Source of the DNA: Peptococcaceae bacterium UBA4997
GTDB taxonomy: Bacteria > Bacillota > Dehalobacteriia > UBA4068 > UBA4997
Length of the DNA: 8,675 bases
Assembly (NCBI GenBank): GCA_002398485.1
Contig: DGYV01000042.1
Span: 1-8,675, forward strand
Direction of reading: 5' to 3'
The notes under the pieces are model-generated. The model did no database searches and had not been told where the DNA came from. It worked only from the letters and a program-made list of their open reading frames with translations. Below, piece after piece: positions 6,546-8,675 of this stretch (position 1 is the stretch's first letter; every line of letters begins with the position of its first letter). Position numbers and translations under genes: made by a program.

Positions 6546-8012
6546 TTATAACACCTCCAACTGAGGTTTTTTATGATGATGCTCGGTAATGCTTTGATAA
6601 GCATAAGCAAGCTGAACCAAAGTTTTTTCACTCAAGGCCTGCCCTAAGAACTGCATACCTATTGGTAAATTTTCTTTATTGAAACCGCAGGGCAAGGATA
6701 CCGCAGGAATACCCGCTAAGTTTACCGATACTGTATAAATATCGCTCAAATACATTTGCAGAAGGTTATTCAGGCTTTCACCCAGTTTAGGCGCAACTGT
6801 TGGTGCAACAGGGCTCAATATGGTATCATACTTGGCAAAAGCACCATCAAAAGCTTGCTTGATAAGAGCTTTAACTTTCAATGCCTTTTGATAATAGGCA
6901 TCATAATAACCTGAACTCAAAGCAAAAGTGCCAAGCATGATACGGCGTTTTACCTCCATACCAAAGCCTTCACTGCGGGCGGTAAGGTAAAGGTCTTCCA
7001 AGTCGGTAAATTTTTTAGGATGGTAACCGTATTTGATACCATCAAAACGGCTCAAATTGGAACTGGCCTCCGCAGAAGCTATTATATAATAAGCAGGCAC
7101 AGCGTAATCTACCATTGGTAAGATGAATTCTTCACATTCCGCACCTAATTCGCTAAGCTTTTTAGCAGCTTCATAAATAGCCGCTTTGATTTCGGGATCA
7201 ATACCCTCACCGAGATAATTCACGGGTATACCTATTTTTTTGCCTTCCAAATCCTCTTTTAGGCAATCATTGAAATCGAAAGGTCCTTGTTTAAGGGAGG
7301 TACTGTCTTGATCATCATAACCCGATATAATGGCAAGCATTGCTGCGGCATCCTCAATATTGTGGGCAATGGGGCCTATTTGGTCCAAAGAAGAACCGTA
7401 AGCCACCAAACCAAAACGCGAAACACTTCCATAAGTTGGTTTTACACCTGTCATATTGCAATAGGCAGCAGGTTGCCGTATAGAACCGCCCGTATCAGAG
7501 CCCAGGCTGGCAAAAGCACCGTAAGAGGCAACAGCTACGGCACTGCCGCCGCTGGAACCACCTGAAACATGTTCAGGATTCCAGGGGTTTTTTACCGCAC
7601 CATAATAACAGGTTTCACTGGTGGAGCCCATGGCAAATTCATCCATATTGGCTTTTCCCATAATAACTGCGCCGGCTTTTTGCAAGCGTTTAACTACCGT
7701 GGCATTATAAGGTGAATGAAAACCCGTAAGCATTTTGGAACCGCAGGTAGTAGTCATTTCGGTTGTGCATATATTATCCTTTACGGCAACAGGCACTCCT
7801 GCAAAAGCACTATCCAGTGTACCAGCTTCAATTTCTTTTTGTACAGTCTCTGCCCTCAACAAGGCATTTTTGTTAATATCATGATAGGCATTGTAAAGCG
7901 GATTGGTTTTTTCTATATGTGCAAGCTGCGCTTTTACAACTTCGGGAACACTTATTTCCTTATTGGTTATTTTCTTTCGCAGTTCTTTAACCGATAATTC
8001 TAAAATAGACAT
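6546..8012 (-). CDS. gatA: Aspartyl/glutamyl-tRNA(Asn/Gln) amidotransferase subunit A (amidase)
   Basis: GatA hydrolyses glutamine and passes the ammonia through a tunnel to GatB, which amidates Glu-tRNAGln or Asp-tRNAAsn. The 488-residue protein is a full-length amidase-signature enzyme. The Ser-cisSer-Lys triad is visible: K78 in VAVKDN, S153 in GGSSGGSAVAVA and S177 in GSDTGGSIRQPA. Each lies one residue before what I recall for the S. aureus enzyme. Other family landmarks are NPWNPEHVSGGSSGG (142-156), GVKPTYGSVSRFGL (189-202) and SSLDQIGPIAHNIEDAA (207-223). The ATG at 8012 follows AGGAGGGG (8015-8022), which sits just after the gatC stop. The last codons contain the ribosome binding site of gatB, and the TAA stop directly abuts the gatB ATG. 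I see no truncation or missing catalytic residue. Confidence 0.97.
   Translation of the reverse strand: MSILELSVKELRKKITNKEISVPEVVKAQLAHIEKTNPLYNAYHDINKNALLRAETVQKEIEAGTLDSAFAGVPVAVKDNICTTEMTTTCGSKMLTGFHSPYNATVVKRLQKAGAVIMGKANMDEFAMGSTSETCYYGAVKNPWNPEHVSGGSSGGSAVAVASYGAFASLGSDTGGSIRQPAAYCNMTGVKPTYGSVSRFGLVAYGSSLDQIGPIAHNIEDAAAMLAIISGYDDQDSTSLKQGPFDFNDCLKEDLEGKKIGIPVNYLGEGIDPEIKAAIYEAAKKLSELGAECEEFILPMVDYAVPAYYIIASAEASSNLSRFDGIKYGYHPKKFTDLEDLYLTARSEGFGMEVKRRIMLGTFALSSGYYDAYYQKALKVKALIKQAFDGAFAKYDTILSPVAPTVAPKLGESLNNLLQMYLSDIYTVSVNLAGIPAVSLPCGFNKENLPIGMQFLGQALSEKTLVQLAYAYQSITEHHHKKPQLEVL
6552..6558 (-). promoter_or_regulatory. gatB ribosome binding site embedded in the end of gatA
   Basis: GGAGGTG on the minus strand lies within the last codons of gatA (encoding Leu-Glu-Val) and ends 6 bases before the gatB ATG at 6545. 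The gatA TAA (6546-6548) and the gatB ATG are directly adjacent with no spacer. This arrangement favours translational coupling and equal amounts of the two subunits. Confidence 0.85.
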
Positions 8013-8024
8013 AGCCCCTCCTAA

Positions 8025-8312
8025 TTATTCCACAGTTTTTGGTACAACAAAGCAACCGTCTTCCACCGCAAGCGCATTTTTGAGGATTTCCTCCCTGGGA
8101 TAGGATGCTTTTATCTCATCAGCGCGAAAAACGTTGTTTACATCAAAAACATGGGTCATAGCCTGAACATTTTCCGTATCCAGTTCATTCAAAATATCCA
8201 TATAAACCAGGATATTATTCAAATCTTCACCCATACGCAGTTTTTCTTCTTCACTTAGGCGCAATTTTGCCAGCTCTGCCACATAATCTACCATTTTAGC
8301 ATCAATATTCAC
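8025..8312 (-). CDS. gatC: Aspartyl/glutamyl-tRNA(Asn/Gln) amidotransferase subunit C
   Basis: The product is the small subunit of the GatCAB amidotransferase. It wraps around GatA and GatB, stabilises the complex and takes no direct part in catalysis. The 95-residue length is typical of the family. The N-terminal helical segment VDYVAELAKLRLSEEE (residues 8-23) is the family's standard opening. The middle holds LNNILVYMDILNELDT, and the C-terminus holds VFRADE (about 61-66) and DGCFVVPKTVE, where conserved residues contact GatA. The start is a GTG at 8312, chosen because AGGAGGTG lies 5 bases upstream and because the longer version (ATG at 8366) adds an atypical hydrophobic leader and has no binding site. 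The gene ends with TAA, 12 bases before gatA, whose binding site lies in that gap, so the two are surely co-translated. Together with gatA and gatB it forms the full heterotrimer locus. Confidence 0.95.
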   Translation of the reverse strand: MNIDAKMVDYVAELAKLRLSEEEKLRMGEDLNNILVYMDILNELDTENVQAMTHVFDVNNVFRADEIKASYPREEILKNALAVEDGCFVVPKTVE

Positions 8313-8317
8313 AAAAA

Positions 8318-8325
8318 CACCTCCT
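8318..8325 (-). promoter_or_regulatory. Ribosome binding site that sets a GTG start for gatC
   Basis: AGGAGGTG on the minus strand ends 5 bases before a GTG codon at 8312. This is a near-perfect anti-16S match at correct spacing. It shows that gatC begins at this GTG, not at the in-frame ATG 54 bases upstream, which would place the site inside the coding region. Confidence 0.85.
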
Positions 8326-8356
8326 ATAAATAAAAGCAAGCGACACTTGGTGCCGC
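8326..8356 (-). terminator. Candidate weak intrinsic terminator between guaA-like gene and gatC
   Basis: On the minus strand, GCGGCAC-CAA-GTGTCGC (8356 to 8340) can form a 7-bp stem with one G-U pair and a tight 3-base loop. It is followed by the T-rich run TTGCTTTTATTTAT. It lies 25 bases after the guaA-like stop and directly before the gatC ribosome binding site. It could end the upstream transcript or act as a leaky barrier. The interrupted T tract makes strong termination uncertain. Confidence 0.42.
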
Positions 8357-8381
8357 AATACTTCAATATTCAAATCAAAAA

Positions 8382-8675
8382 CTACTGCCACTCCACCGTA
8401 GCAGGTGGTTTACCTGTAACATCATACATCACCAAGTCTATTTCAGGGTATTTTGCCTCTATTTCTGCTACAATATGCTGCATTTCGGCAGGTTCGATAT
8501 CCCTGCCCACTATGGCAGGCCTGCCTGTCATAAAGTCGTTCGTAACTATACAGCGTATAGCTATAGATTTTTTGCCTGTTATACCAATAGGCAAAAGCAC
8601 GGCAAAAGTTTGGCTAATGATTTTATTTTTAATAGTATTGGTAACAAGATGGTCGATTTCCCGCAATAAATCTAA
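8382..8675 (-). CDS. guaA: GMP synthase C-terminal domain protein, 3' end only (guaA-like)
   Basis: This is the last 97 codons of a gene that enters from the right edge; the frame is open to the edge, so a TTG at 8666 is not a real start. The protein matches the C-terminal dimerisation domain of GMP synthase, which makes GMP from XMP, ATP and glutamine-derived ammonia. Landmarks are QTFAVLLP (usual QAFAVLLP), RCIVTNDFMTG (compare RAVETIDFMTA in E. coli GuaA) and the terminal VMYDVTGKPPATVEW, the family's substrate-site tail. It is odd in one place: between LLP and the RCIV strand the usual stretch containing GD-RTY is missing, leaving the short GITGKKSIA. The product could therefore be a diverged paralogue, for example a stand-alone PP-loop/GMP synthase-like ATPase, rather than the main GuaA. 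The N-terminal amidotransferase and ATPase domains are outside the window. It ends in TAG, 69 bases before gatC. Family assignment is firm; exact function is less so. Confidence 0.78.
   Translation of the reverse strand, partial: LDLLREIDHLVTNTIKNKIISQTFAVLLPIGITGKKSIAIRCIVTNDFMTGRPAIVGRDIEPAEMQHIVAEIEAKYPEIDLVMYDVTGKPPATVEWQ

Noticed and set aside
8313..8366. Longer N-terminus for GatC starting at an ATG at 8366
   Set aside because: The extension would cover the ribosome binding site and the hairpin, adds 18 atypical residues, and the GTG at 8312 gives the family's usual length.
1..8675. CRISPR arrays, insertion sequences, tRNA or rRNA genes, phage or toxin-antitoxin genes
   Set aside because: I saw no regularly spaced repeats, transposase motifs, tRNA cloverleaf patterns or defence-type genes. 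The window is nearly filled by housekeeping genes.

Overview
The window reads as a chromosomal housekeeping segment from a low-G+C (about 40% by eye) anaerobic member of the Bacillota. Clostridia or Negativicutes seem most likely, but I cannot name a genus. The supporting signs are strong AGGAGG-type ribosome binding sites before nearly every gene, tight same-strand gene packing, a GatCAB amidotransferase, a eukaryote-like adenylosuccinate lyase of the kind found in clostridia, and a DUF1847-type cysteine-rich protein.

All eight genes lie on the minus strand, so the transcription order runs right to left. It starts with the 3' end of a GMP synthase-type gene (guaA-like, 8382 to the right edge). 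Next come gatC (8025-8312), gatA (6546-8012) and gatB (5091-6545), followed by purC (4328-5038) and purB (2869-4311). A strong intrinsic terminator (2821-2852) follows purB. Beyond it are a Uup-type ABC-F ATPase (1017-2807) and a cysteine-rich DUF1847-like protein (252-884). Positions 1-251 hold no convincing gene, but they contain a hairpin terminator and a nested inverted repeat.

GatC, GatA and GatB form the glutamine-dependent enzyme that corrects Glu-tRNAGln and/or Asp-tRNAAsn. PurC and PurB catalyse consecutive steps that add aspartate to CAIR and then remove fumarate to give AICAR. PurB also acts in the IMP to AMP branch, while the guaA-like product would act in the XMP to GMP branch. 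The grouping therefore joins purine synthesis to indirect aminoacylation. All of these enzymes depend on glutamine or aspartate nitrogen, which may be why they sit together, but that is inference.

I did not find an obviously new multi-gene system here. The points most worth a second look are: the terminator that abuts the ABC-F start codon; two substitutions at normally conserved prolines in PurB, one inside the fumarate-lyase signature loop; a shortened GMP synthase C-terminus; the nested inverted repeat at 100-207; and a 10-base motif shared by the upstream regions of purC and the DUF1847-like gene.
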